NCBI GenBank assembly: GCA_964017145.1
Contig: CAXHKQ010000279.1
Span: forward strand, 1 to 16,267
Source: Agrocybe praecox
Taxonomy: Eukaryota > Basidiomycota > Agaricomycetes > Agaricales > Agrocybaceae
DNA: 16,267 nucleotides
Reading direction: 5' to 3'
This document shows positions 1-7,303 of this stretch, piece by piece (the first letter of the stretch is position 1; each line of letters starts with the position of its first letter). The position numbers and the translations under genes are program-made. The notes beneath the pieces are model-generated. The model had not been told where the DNA came from. It saw only the letters and a list, made by a program, of their open reading frames with translations, and ran no database searches.

Positions 1-439
1 CACACAACCGCACCACAGTGTGGCGCGATATCGCGGCCGCGGCTCGGCGTATGCGTGGCAGTAGCACTTATACAAAATCGGTTGACGTAAGTCGACAATT
101 GCGTCGTCCGCGTCGTCGTCAGTTCGTGCGAGCGCTGTTGAGTGCCATATGAGCGCAATCGCGGGCTATCAAACGTGTGTCGTGTGTGGATAAATTATAT
201 AGATATATTTCAGTATGCCAGGCGATAATAAAGCCGACGCAGAGTTCACTTGTATGGCACATGTGTGTGTGAGTGTTACACGTTACTCGCGCTTCGCCTG
301 GCGTATTGATAAACTGCCGCCAGCGGTTGCGAGCGGCGGTGCTGTGTTTCGGATAATAATATATTTTCGTATTTGCTGCGTTTGTGGGTGTTGTTGATAA
401 CAACTACTCGAGTTCTTCTTTGTTGGATAATCACGAATA
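1..439. other. Unassigned intergenic DNA
   Basis: CpG-rich, low-complexity sequence with CGTCGTCGT and GTGTGTG runs. A TCAGTT initiator-like hexamer begins at 119, but I see no well-placed TATA box or downstream promoter element. Open frames of 60 to 94 codons on both strands are rich in Cys, Thr and Val because of the repeats. They resemble no protein I know, so I call no gene here. Confidence 0.5.
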
Positions 440-525
440 AAAGGCCCGGAACTTCAGGGCATGAAAGTCCATTTTAGGATCCTAAAATATTGTCTAGCAG
501 TGACAAGTGGGTCTCAAAACCAGAG
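440..525 (+). mobile_element. Diverged 5' fragment of purine-rich hAT-type MITE
   Basis: This stretch aligns with the first ~90 bases of the two full MITE copies at 5483 and 11347. It starts AAGGCCCGGAACTTCAGGG, against AAGGCCCGGAAGTTAAGGG in the full copies. It keeps the 16-bp palindrome (472-487, here TTTTAGGATCCTAAAA) and a GGGTCTCAAAAC version of the subterminal repeat. No matching right end or TSD was found downstream, so it is an old truncated copy. Similarity fades after about 525. Confidence 0.7.
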
Positions 526-1370
526 AATTTGTACACATATTTAGACAAGACATCGTAGAAAGAGTCATCGCACCTGAAACTTATGTAAAACATATCAATT
601 CGAATTGCGTGACTATTTCACACGACCAACTCTTCGGAACTAGAGTAGTAGCAGCATAGCAGCCCCCTGGCGATCGGCTTATCGCGCCCAATCGGCCATC
701 GCCTTGGCAACGCGCTTATTGTGACGGTATGTGCTGTGTTCGCTTGCGGTTTCTGTGCCGTCGTGTGTCGTGTTCGACTCGTGTATTAGTGTATGTTTGC
801 GTCACTCGCTCGGCACAGTGATTGCTCCATTATGCCACCGCACCGCAGAGACCCCCCCTTTCCACTTCCACCATCCAACCCAACCACACGCCACACGGCC
901 GGGCCTCGGCACATGTACATGTACACTGATATCAATTTTATACCGCGTGCTTCGCATGCGTGTGCATGTGCGCGCATGTGTGTGTGTCAGTGCGCCACAC
1001 GGCTGCGATTTGTGGCGTGCGTGTGTGTGGGGCTGTCCATGTATGGTATTTGATCGCACTAATGTGCTTATTATTTAACCTACATGCTAGCATGCCATTT
1101 GCCGTGTGTGTGCGTGTATGCTGCTGTTGCTGCTGTGTCTGTTGCTGCTGCTGCTGCCACCATTCAAGCATAATGATTACCTCGACGTGTACACGTTTTC
1201 CATTCGCACTAGCAGCCGCCACCGTCGTCGCCACACGCTAGTTCCATATGTTTCGATTTATCTCGCACATTCCGAGCATGGCAGCGCAGCGCACTCTCTC
1301 ACAGCTTAGCAGCGTGCAAGGCTTTTGGAGCGCACGCGTTCACGATACGACACAGCGACAACGACCAACG
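526..1370. other. Unassigned intergenic DNA, low complexity
   Basis: Contains TG/CA-rich tracts (about 950-1035), a C-run near 848-856 and a CTG-type repeat (1120-1157). Several frames stay open through the repeats on both strands, giving Cys/Val- or His/Thr-rich translations. This is typical of dinucleotide and trinucleotide repeats, not genes. I see no recognisable coding or RNA feature. Confidence 0.5.
1120..1157. repeat. Imperfect (CTG)n trinucleotide repeat
   Basis: GCTGCTGTTGCTGCTGTGTC is followed by a cleaner run of (GCT) units up to 1157. It produces poly-Leu, poly-Cys or poly-Gln in the possible frames, which accounts for the apparent ORFs across it. Confidence 0.85.
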
Positions 1371-1378
1371 ACTCCATG

Positions 1379-2119
1379 CAGTGACGTAGCCCGAATTTTG
1401 CGCTGGGGGTGTTATGACATTTCTGTCGTGCACGCACCTTATTACTAATCCATAACCTATGCACGCATTATTTATAGAGCGTACTTTAAATTGCTCCTTC
1501 AATGCGATTCAAGGCTCCTCACTACAATATTATGCGCTGAAATAAGTAGCTTGCTATAAATTACTTTTAAATTGTAACGTATGCACTGAACCGCAAAGCA
1601 CTCAAAATGTCCATCATAAAACATCTTGAACACGTTGTCAACGATCCTGACACAATAAAAGAGGAAGTCTGAACGATGGGTCGAGATTTTTTTCGATTGG
1701 ATATCTTGAGTATGTAACTCAACATAGTCCTGTTGATATACTAGTGCCTATCAACAGTAAATAACCTGTAAAAGCTTCGTATTTCAACTACAGCCGCTCA
1801 ACACTCCTTGATGGGGTACAATGGATGTAGATGATGATGAACTCAACATAGACAGAATTCTAGTAACAAACCCATTGATATAAATCCTAGTTAACTGTCG
1901 TTCAATGCTTAGTTCTCTTCCGTAGTTCAGCCGCGAAAATAATGTGTAAATGTTATCAGGTCCATAGTGCAAATAAATGTTGATTCATTGACCGATGATG
2001 TACAAGTTTTGTTGATAAAATATCTAGCTTCCGAGATCTAGATTTAGAGTATAAAATTACATTTTCTTCAGGTCTGGGGGTGTTAAACACCCAAAAACAC
2101 CTACCTGGCTACGCCACTA
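1379..2119 (+). mobile_element. hAT-type non-autonomous transposon, copy A
   Basis: The element begins CAGTGACGTAGCCCG and ends GGCTACGCCACTA, so its inverted termini are C/TAGTG(A/G)CGTAGCC. These fit the YARNG terminal pattern of hAT elements. It is flanked by a perfect 8-bp direct repeat, ACTCCATG (1371-1378 and 2120-2127), the TSD length of the hAT superfamily. The 741-bp body is AT-richer than its surroundings and has no long open frame; the longest is 62 codons on the minus strand (1784-1972), unrecognised. A GGGTGTTTAACACCC-type palindrome (seen on the complement) lies just inside the right end, near 2078-2092. Part of the interior (about 1729-1819) matches, in reverse orientation, 11107-11170 of copy B. 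Confidence 0.85.
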
Positions 2120-2127
2120 ACTCCATG

Positions 2128-2781
2128 CGTCGTGTATGTGTGTGTGTGCGTGAGTATGTGTCGCTGAGTACATCGTCGATCGTCGGTGTGTACACGAGCC
2201 TGTTTTTCGATGCCACAGCACGTACCGGCGGAGCGCGCAACAGCTCGACGGCATTCAAATTGCGATATGGCGAATATCAAACTACGACGTCGCTGTCTTC
2301 ACACACACGTTGGCCGGCTTTGCGAAGCTCGCGCGCAACACGCGCGGTTATCTATTTGTGCTCGGTGCGCGAATAGTTGAGCCGCCGCCACACGAGCTCG
2401 AGTGTCAGAGTACGGTTGTCTATGTACATAGTATAGTATTATAATCTCGTACGAACTGTGCTGTGCTGTGTGTGCGGGATTTTGTGACGATGCCGCCGAG
2501 CCGTATGTCGTAATGATTAAATATAGCCAAAGCTAACTCTCGGGTCTTAACACCCATATATGTGTGTGCGAACGCGAACGCCACATGTTTGATAGTGCGG
2601 CTATATGTAGTAGGTGTGTATGTTGGAGCTCTATGCTACACTACATATTACTTACATGCTGTTGCTGCTGCTGCTGCTGGAGCGAACGAACGCGAATGTG
2701 TTGTGAGGGTGTTGTGCGGTGAGCACACACGTGTGCGGCGGACGCTTGTTAATTGTGCACAACAGCATAGAGTATCCTGTG
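2128..2781. other. Unassigned intergenic DNA
   Basis: TG-rich low-complexity sequence with a TGC repeat (2657-2680) and short palindromic TATGTACATA near 2420. Open frames of 60 to 98 codons occur on both strands, but they overlap one another and resemble nothing known. No gene is supported. Confidence 0.5.
2657..2680. repeat. (TGC)n trinucleotide repeat
   Basis: TGCTGTTGCTGCTGCTGCTG is a near-perfect triplet run about eight units long. Confidence 0.85.
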
Positions 2782-3333
2782 AGGCTGGAAAGTTCTTATC
2801 GTTTGATAGTACGACACATCTTTTTGATAGAATTATTTGTGAATAATACAAAACGAATTGTCGGAATATTGTTTTCGGCTGATCGAACGCGATTAAGATA
2901 ATTTAGTTTATATATTTGTGGCCATCACACTCCGACGTCCAATCGAACTTCATCTGAGTGAACAGGGAGCGATGCAGCCTCTCCAAAGCGTAGCAGTCGG
3001 ATGACGTCTATAGCTTGAGTCTCAGAAGGAGTATTCTTCATCGGCTACCTTGAATAGGAATGACAATGATCATGGACTTCAAATTACAAATTTGTAAGCG
3101 CCTGAAGTCCAACATGATGCTCCATCATGCGAGGGAAAATGTGCTAGCTGGGAAGAGAATTCGCACCGATGAAAAATATATCGCAGAAAAAAGACAATTC
3201 AAAGGCCAAAACGAACAGTTGTTAGATCGCCATTTTTTGTATATCGTCCTTCACTGGAACTTTCTTGATTATTCACAAATAATCTTATCAAAGAGACGAG
3301 TCCTACTATCAAACGATTCGGACTTTCCAGCCT
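2782..3333. mobile_element. Foldback-like element with ~65-bp inverted ends
   Basis: The left end (about 2782-2849) starts AGGCTGGAAAGTTC. Its imperfect inverted copy occupies about 3270-3333 and ends GACTTTCCAGCCT. Shared blocks include TCGTTTGATAGTA and ATTATTTGTGAATAAT. The arms enclose about 420 bp of AT-richer DNA. No convincing TSD is visible immediately outside the arms, and no transposase is encoded, so the superfamily is unknown. One arm read on the minus strand and the other on the plus strand both translate to YSQIILSKR followed by LSND. This follows from the inverted repeat and could also mean the arms derive from an older coding sequence. The exact boundaries are uncertain. Confidence 0.55.
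3069..3117. repeat. Nested palindrome / hairpin
   Basis: GGACTTCA (3074-3081) pairs with TGAAGTCC (3103-3110). Outside this stem, ATCAT can pair with ATGAT across a small bulge. In the loop lies a separate perfect 14-bp palindrome, TTACAAATTTGTAA (3084-3097). It lies inside the foldback-like element, near its middle. Confidence 0.7.
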
Positions 3334-4704
3334 GCCTGCATTACACACACAACGCGTGCTGTGGCTGTGAGATTAGTCCTACACAGAACCAGAACCGTGG
3401 CGAGGTGTTGGCGTTGTTTGTTCATTTGTGCGCCCGCTCTGCGACGGCGTCGGCGTTATTTAATGATTAGCTCGACGACGGCTGAGAATACCGAGAAAAC
3501 ACACGGGGCTACTGTATTTTTCCGATTGCTCTCTGATTAGATGACACACGCGTTCACACTGCGACTTGTGCTGACTTGCACTTGTTCGTCGTCGACCTAC
3601 TACTCTCCCGACCGACCGACGCATGTCTGAACAATTCCAGAGCTCGGGGGGAGCGCCTTAAAATATCGATTTTCTCACGATTCGAGCTGCCGCGGCTGCC
3701 GCTGCTGATGCACAAATTGAGCAATTACCTATGATTACCTTCGCGAGCGCGGTCACATGGTTTATTGGCGTCAGTCAAGCGTATCGAATTGAAAATCAAC
3801 ACAATCCCACCTCTGATTGAGGAAGCTTGCGAGAGCGTTTTATAGTTGTCACAAAACGGTGCTGAAATAATCACACATTTCTCCAGACGCCAACCGGGAA
3901 ATGCACTAATGTAATCTGGCGAGATTCGATTCCAATTGTGTGGTGGTGTGTGCTTAGCGGGTTGCTGGCATTTCCTAGACGATGAATCCACAATCCACAC
4001 ACACTTTGCCAACAGCATCGCGCGCGCGAATAGGCCATTTGCCTCGTCATAACCATAAATTGACCGATAACATGGTCGCGCTGGCATGCATGCATGCCTA
4101 TATGTTTGCACATGCACAACGGACAACGGCGTCGGGTCTGGACATTGGGGCGCCCCCAGTTTCATATGTCACGCGCAGCAAACGCACAGCTAACGTGCGA
4201 GTGAGTGAGTGTGTTTGTTATATCGTTGCTGGACAGTCGCGCAGCAAATGATAAATATCCGCCTGGTTCGTTGTTCGGAGCGAGTTGCATTTGCATTTTG
4301 CAGCCCGTGTACTGCGCATGTCAGCCGTATTTTGTGCGGGACGTTCGAACACACGCGTGTTTGCGTAGGTGAAGGTGGACAACACACATGCGCAAGAGCG
4401 CCAGTCAGTCAGTCAGTCAGTCGGGCGGCGGTTGACTGTCATTTGGTCCGCCTGTTGCCCGTTCGTCGGTCGCTGGCAAATGGAGTAAACAAATAGGAAA
4501 TCTATGCAGCAAGATGAGATTTTCGAGCCAACACCAGACATTTGTCAAAGCATATTTAATCAATCACACTGGCATGCTGCTGAAGTGTGTGTGCGTGGTA
4601 AATAAATGATTACGTTTCGGATGTGTGGATGCACTTTAAATAGCAACGTCGATTCGACGGAAATAATTGCAATAATCATGTCTGGACTATCCTACATGGT
4701 TCAT
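3334..4704. other. Unassigned intergenic DNA
   Basis: Mixed low-complexity DNA with CA/TG tracts, a CATGCATGCATGC-like run near 4085-4096 and a CAGT tetranucleotide repeat (4402-4422). The longest open frame (146 codons, minus strand, 3725-4165) has overlapping frames on the other strand and no recognisable domain. I see no gene. Confidence 0.45.
4402..4422. repeat. (CAGT)5 tetranucleotide microsatellite
   Basis: Five uninterrupted CAGT units are followed by CGGG. Confidence 0.9.
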
Positions 4705-4706
4705 TA

Positions 4707-5370
4707 GGTCCCGGGAAAAAATACGAACACGTTTTCTTTTTCTCTACATATTCTCCTTCAGGCCGATAGAATAAATATAGAGATCTTGCAATATCGCGAA
4801 CCCCTTCCAAATGTATTCGTCGCTAAACCCGGCAAAATACTCATTTTTCGATTTAGACTGCATCATTCTTTCCCTGAATCAACTATTTTAAATTTTTGAA
4901 AAATAATAATACTCTCTGAGATTCAAATACGGATAAAACCATAGATGTGATCACAATTTATAGCCCAAATCATCGATTATGGCTATGTGGGCGATTTGGT
5001 CAATTCTGAATTTTTGCTTTTTCGTGGCACTCTCTCCGCGAAGAGCTTTCGCATGCCTTCTAATTTTGTATATATTCAGGGCAACAGCAATCTCCAGGTT
5101 CCATGCTTTCCGAATCCCGAAATTATTTCGTCGACTTATTGATGTTTTCACCATGAACTGCTGAATTTAAGCGTCCACTGCGCGAATAAACTTTTGTCAA
5201 CTGGGTAGAGTTTGGATCACATGTTTTGGCTCATGTTTTGCCTCCCGCCGAACTTGTTCCTATCAGAAATTACCAAGACACAAAATGTCCTCTTCTTTTA
5301 TATTGTGAACCGAGTGTTCCAAAAAAGATTTGAATGTGGGGTGCATCAGAACACCGGAATTGCCGGGACT
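4707..5370. mobile_element. Candidate TA-flanked MITE (Tc1/mariner-like ends)
   Basis: The left end reads TA|GGTCCCGGGAA and the right end, complemented, TA|AGTCCCGGCAA. This gives a short inverted terminus around GTCCCGG with a TA dinucleotide at each outer edge (4705-4706 and 5371-5372), as expected for Tc1/mariner-type targets. The 664-bp body is AT-rich compared with its flanks. Its one open frame (67 codons, minus strand, 4951-5154) resembles no transposase I know. The termini are short and TA is common, so this call is tentative. Confidence 0.4.
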
Positions 5371-5482
5371 TACTGATCCATGTAGTGTGTGTGTATTATC
5401 GCGATCACTCCAGTCGTCCATCGGTGGTGATATGCTTCACTTGCGCCACCACTGGTCGCGTCGCCGATTGGTGTGTAATAAG

Positions 5483-6101
5483 CAAGGCCCGGAAGTTAAG
5501 GGCCTAAAAAAGTACGTTTTAGGGCCCTAAAATAGTGGCTAAAAACAGTGAAAAAGGGTCTAAAAATAAGAAAAAAGGGTCTAAAAACCATGATTTCTCG
5601 ATTATATTTTGTGAAAATGGTTGAAAAGACGTCGTGAAAATGGTTCTTCTTGCAATTATCACACAAAGCAAAACATTTGCTTGAACAAAGCTGTTACGCA
5701 TTACATTTTTTGAATTATTTCCGAAAAATTCGCAAAAATGTTTTGAGATTTTTTTTGTACGAACTTATTCGCGATTTTTTTTACAAAAAAATCAACATTC
5801 ACTAGTATGCAATTTGATGAAAACTTTTTTGATTTTTTATAGGGCCTAAAAAGGGTCTAAAAGGGCGAAAAAGGGTCTAAAAATAGGGAAAATAAGGAAA
5901 AAAGGCGAAAAAGGGTCTAAAAAAAGGGATTATAGATGAAAAAAGGGCCTAACGTCCGAAAAAGGGAAAAAAGGGGAAAAAAGGGGATAAAAAGTATAGT
6001 TAATTTTAATCGTACGAAAACGTGACGCATAACCGTGGTTACAAATGTTCTGTAGGATGAACAGGAAAAAAAAGGGATTTTCCCTTAACTTCCGGGCCTT
6101 G
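5483..6101 (+). mobile_element. Purine-rich hAT-type MITE, full copy 1
   Basis: It has perfect 20-bp terminal inverted repeats: CAAGGCCCGGAAGTTAAGGG at the left and its exact complement at 6082-6101. The perfect 8-bp TSD is GTAATAAG (5475-5482 and 6102-6109). CAAGG fits the hAT YARNG terminal pattern. The 619-bp body codes for nothing. It contains many GGG(T/C)CTAAAA motifs, all on the plus strand: four near the left end and at least five between about 5840 and 5955. The right third is an almost unbroken A/G tract. A perfect 16-bp palindrome, TTTTAGGGCCCTAAAA, lies at 5517-5532. Subterminal repeats are known transposase-binding sites in hAT elements; that role here is inference. The autonomous partner is not in this window. 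Confidence 0.92.
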
Positions 6102-6109
6102 GTAATAAG

Positions 6110-6658
6110 CGATGAACTTTACGTCTGTTACTATATTATAAATTATAACAATATCATCGACGCTGCTTCACGCATCCGAGCGCTCGGCGCGATTGGTTCA
6201 CGCATCCGATGGCAAACAGAGCCCCATTACTACAACTATGTTTTCTGAGTGAGTATATATTGTGTCTGCGTTCTGTGTCTGGGTGTGTGTGTGTGTGTGC
6301 GTCTGTGTGATGTTCGCTTTGATAATGATTCATGGCCATGTCCGACGCGCGGCCCGTTCGGGTTGAGCTGCCCTCGCAAAAGCCGGCGAATGACTGACAA
6401 GAGGGAAGAGTACGAGGTTCATCGCACCAAACAAAGAGCGCTTTTCAGGGGAAAAAGTAGAGGCGAAATAAAGACACACGTTTTAGAGATTTCCAGCCAA
6501 AAGGCCCAGTGGCGGAAGTTGAAGATATCGATTTTTTGAATCTTGAATTGATTGATTGATTGAATCTGAATCTTCTCTACAATACCCAGAGTGAATTTTT
6601 GAATTTAGTGTCGAAAGGATGAGTAATCGAGAATTGAGTTTGCGTTCAGTATAGACAG
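6110..6658. other. Intergenic DNA with microsatellites
   Basis: Contains a (GT)n tract (6283-6299) and an (ATTG)4 tetranucleotide run (6547-6562). The segment 6369-6539 is listed separately as a possible retroelement remnant. Otherwise nothing is recognisable. Confidence 0.5.
6369..6539 (+). pseudogene. Possible non-LTR retrotransposon linker fragment
   Basis: This open stretch ends at a stop at 6537-6539 and encodes a Lys/Arg-rich helical segment. It contains CPRKSRRMTDKREEYEVHR and, further on, a run ending in QWRKLK. Basic, helix-rich segments of this type occur between the endonuclease and reverse-transcriptase domains of non-LTR retrotransposon ORF2 proteins. It lies upstream of, and in the same orientation as, a clear RT C-terminal relic at 6659. 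The resemblance is of composition and pattern only, with no catalytic residues. Upstream codons of the same frame run into a GT repeat, so only this part is of interest. It could be chance. Confidence 0.25.
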
Positions 6659-6816
6659 ATCAACGTAGCGAAGACCAAGCTTTCGAAGGCGAGCCCATAG
6701 ATGAAGTAAAGATCATTTGCTACTTGGGATGCATGATTAAAAAAAGATGAGGGCGCCAGCAAGTGTGCAGAGAACCGGATAAAGAAGGTTAAGCTTATGG
6801 AATGCTGAACGGACGG
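6659..6816 (+). pseudogene. Non-LTR retrotransposon RT relic, left part
   Basis: Decayed C-terminal part of a LINE-type reverse transcriptase. INVAKTK (6659-6679) matches the 'INxxKTK' motif found after the YxDD active site in many non-LTR RTs. A frameshift follows, then GEPIDEVKIICYLGC, which matches the conserved 'G..i..v..f.YLG' thumb-region motif. A stop follows shortly after. A third frame carries AYGMLNGR right up to the LTR insertion at 6817, and the matching continuation starts at 10123 beyond the LTR element. Two frameshifts plus stops make it a pseudogene. The catalytic palm and endonuclease are absent. The clade (RTE, CR1 or Jockey-like) cannot be settled from this fragment. Confidence 0.75.
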
Positions 6817-7187
6817 TGTTGGCGAGCCCCCGCCTACCCTAGCTTGTAGGTTTAATGATGATTTTTTGTATGAGGGCGCAACAACACAAACATCACATAC
6901 ACTCGGTCTCTTTCGCGGCGTCGGCGCCAAATACCGTTCGGCCTGAATAAAAGGCCGGTGAAATGTTCTTGTCGCGACACTCAGTTCCTGCCGATTTGTA
7001 CCGCGACACCTTCGAGTGAGTAATCCACATTCACACACACACACGTACACAATCACTAATTGTTGCCGAATACTATTTTGAATTAGGCGATAAAACCCGT
7101 TGAGACACGGAAAGCGTTCTGAGCCGGTGGTGTGTCGTGGTTTTATTGGCGTTGGGCTGAGCTGTCGTCTTTGATCGCTCGGCGACA
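6817..7187 (+). repeat. 5' long terminal repeat (371 bp)
   Basis: Direct repeat of 9747-10117, with no difference that I can find. The ends are TGTTGG and GCGACA. It contains an AATAAAAGG box, a TCAGTT initiator and a short CA repeat (7031-7044). The antisense strand is open for about 120 codons throughout, but that frame resembles no protein. Confidence 0.97.
6946..6986 (+). promoter_or_regulatory. Candidate LTR core promoter (TATA-like plus Inr)
   Basis: AATAAAAGG (6946-6954) is a TATA-like box. It lies about 35 bases upstream of TCAGTT (6981-6986), which matches the arthropod initiator consensus; the predicted start is the A at 6983. The spacing is a few bases longer than usual. The same pair occurs in the 3' LTR at 9876-9884 and 9911-9916. 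AATAAA here could also be read as a polyadenylation signal. Position and motifs are seen; promoter function is inferred. Confidence 0.45.
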
Positions 7188-7207
7188 TCTTTTATCGCTC
7201 GAAGCGC
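7168..7207 (+). repeat. 20-bp near-duplication across LTR/leader junction
   Basis: The last 20 bases of the 5' LTR begin TCTTTGATCGCTCG. The first bases of the internal leader read TCTTTTATCGCTCG, the same motif 20 bases later with one mismatch in 14. A primer-binding site would normally lie here, but no TGG followed by a recognisable tRNA 3'-end complement is present in the first 30 bases. Confidence 0.6.
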
Positions 7208-7303
7208 CGGCCATTCTGCATTTGGCCAGCGTTCGGTGTGTCTGCCACCAGAGTCCCACGACGTACCTGATGTGCGTCTGCGTCTGACACGCAAGAGTTC
7301 GCA

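Noticed and set aside
112..124. TCAGTT initiator-like motif as a host promoter start
   Set aside because: No TATA at the proper distance and no downstream element at +28 to +32. The hexamer alone is too common.
731..1241. Cluster of overlapping Cys/Val/His-rich open frames
   Set aside because: They follow the TG/CA and CTG repeats in every phase and on both strands, the signature of low-complexity DNA rather than a protein.
3725..4165. 146-codon minus-strand open frame
   Set aside because: No recognisable motif, and overlapping frames are open in other phases. Splice-site evidence is lacking, so I do not call it a gene.
6646..7188. 180-codon minus-strand frame over the 5' LTR, repeated in part at 9732-10136
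   Set aside because: It is mostly LTR sequence read antisense, so its recurrence comes from the LTR duplication. There is no domain, and the element's orientation is plus by its polypurine tract.
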